In this document: piece after piece, positions 63,861 through 64,000 of the stretch | Position numbering within the stretch: the stretch's first letter is position 1 | Layout: every line of letters begins with the position of its first letter | DNA from: Massilia antarctica | GTDB taxonomy: Bacteria > Pseudomonadota > Gammaproteobacteria > Burkholderiales > Burkholderiaceae_D | Reading direction: 5' to 3' | Length of the DNA: 64,000 nucleotides | Assembly (NCBI RefSeq): GCF_015689335.1 | Contig: NZ_CP065053.1 | Location: 7,254,001-7,318,000, forward strand | Notes under the pieces: generated by a model | What the model was told of the DNA's origin: nothing | Seen by the model: only the letters and a program-made list of their open reading frames with translations | Databases searched by the model: none | Program-made: the position numbers and the translations under genes

Positions 63861-64000
63861 GTCCGTGAACGCTCCATGCGGTGCCCCCTTGCCGGGCCGC
63901 CTCGAGCCCTTGTCCCCGTCACACTGACGCTCCCTCGCTTTCGCCTTCCGCCTGTGTTTCCAGGCATGCATCAGCTTTTCACCGCCAGGAATTTACTGAG

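Noticed and set aside
1..64000. CRISPR array, tRNA or rRNA genes
   Set aside because: No direct-repeat arrays and no cloverleaf or rRNA-like segments were found by reading.

Overview
The window is GC-rich chromosomal DNA from a betaproteobacterium, most likely Oxalobacteraceae of the Massilia/Telluria/Duganella group. This is inferred from gene order (leuC-entericidin-leuD-leuB-asd-fimV-truA-trpF-trpB-trpA ... accD-folC-SPOR-cvpA-purF), from rpsF-priB-rpsR-rplI followed by dnaB, and from protein content. There is no 16S gene, so the genus is an inference. No tRNA, rRNA or CRISPR array was seen. Layout: 1-4196 holds a two-partner secretion pair, a transporter and the 5' part of its exoprotein, which runs off the left edge. 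4417-13957 holds a CHASE2 adenylate cyclase, a metallo-beta-lactamase-fold hydrolase, two paralogous GspE/PilB-type ATPases (one with a GAF domain), a signal peptidase I and two small genes. 14033-18827 is core: phosphate transporter with its DUF47 partner, dnaB, and the rpsF-priB-rpsR-rplI operon. 18966-22981 is a looser region: tandem DUF29 genes, lexA under two perfect LexA boxes, an AT-rich alpha/beta hydrolase gene, an IS5-type transposase remnant and a Sel1-like secreted protein. 23078-44891 is the conserved biosynthetic block on the minus strand (sulfur amino acid enzyme, purF, cvpA, SPOR protein, folC, accD, trpA, trpB, trpF, truA, fimV, asd, leuB, leuD, entericidin, leuC). It is interrupted between trpA and accD by a secreted GH74-CBM2 xyloglucanase gene and a small TIGR02450-type gene. 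45006-55873 is accessory and signalling: two tandem multidomain DUF805 membrane proteins, a cheZ-cheA pair, a universal stress protein behind a perfect FNR-type box, an orphan LuxR-type response regulator, a Crp/Fnr regulator and a secreted glycine-zipper protein. 55978-63539 is a DNA-repair operon: RecQ, then the exonuclease/ATP-dependent ligase/Lhr-like helicase/metallophosphoesterase set. A 40-codon membrane-peptide ORF closes the window. How parts fit together: the trp, leu, asd and sulfur genes form amino-acid biosynthesis. The trpB leader carries an unreported-looking Trp-Trp leader ORF behind its own putative promoter, suggesting attenuation of trpBA separately from trpF. The Crp/Fnr protein has an FNR-type recognition helix but lacks the iron-sulfur cysteines, and an FNR box sits nearby in front of the stress protein gene. 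LexA and the repair operon are both present, but no LexA box is visible in front of recQ. The most interesting unexplained items are the trpBA leader, the tandem DUF805 fusions, the orphan GAF-GspE pair, and the repeated TAGGA/TCCTA motifs near the orphan response regulator and recQ.
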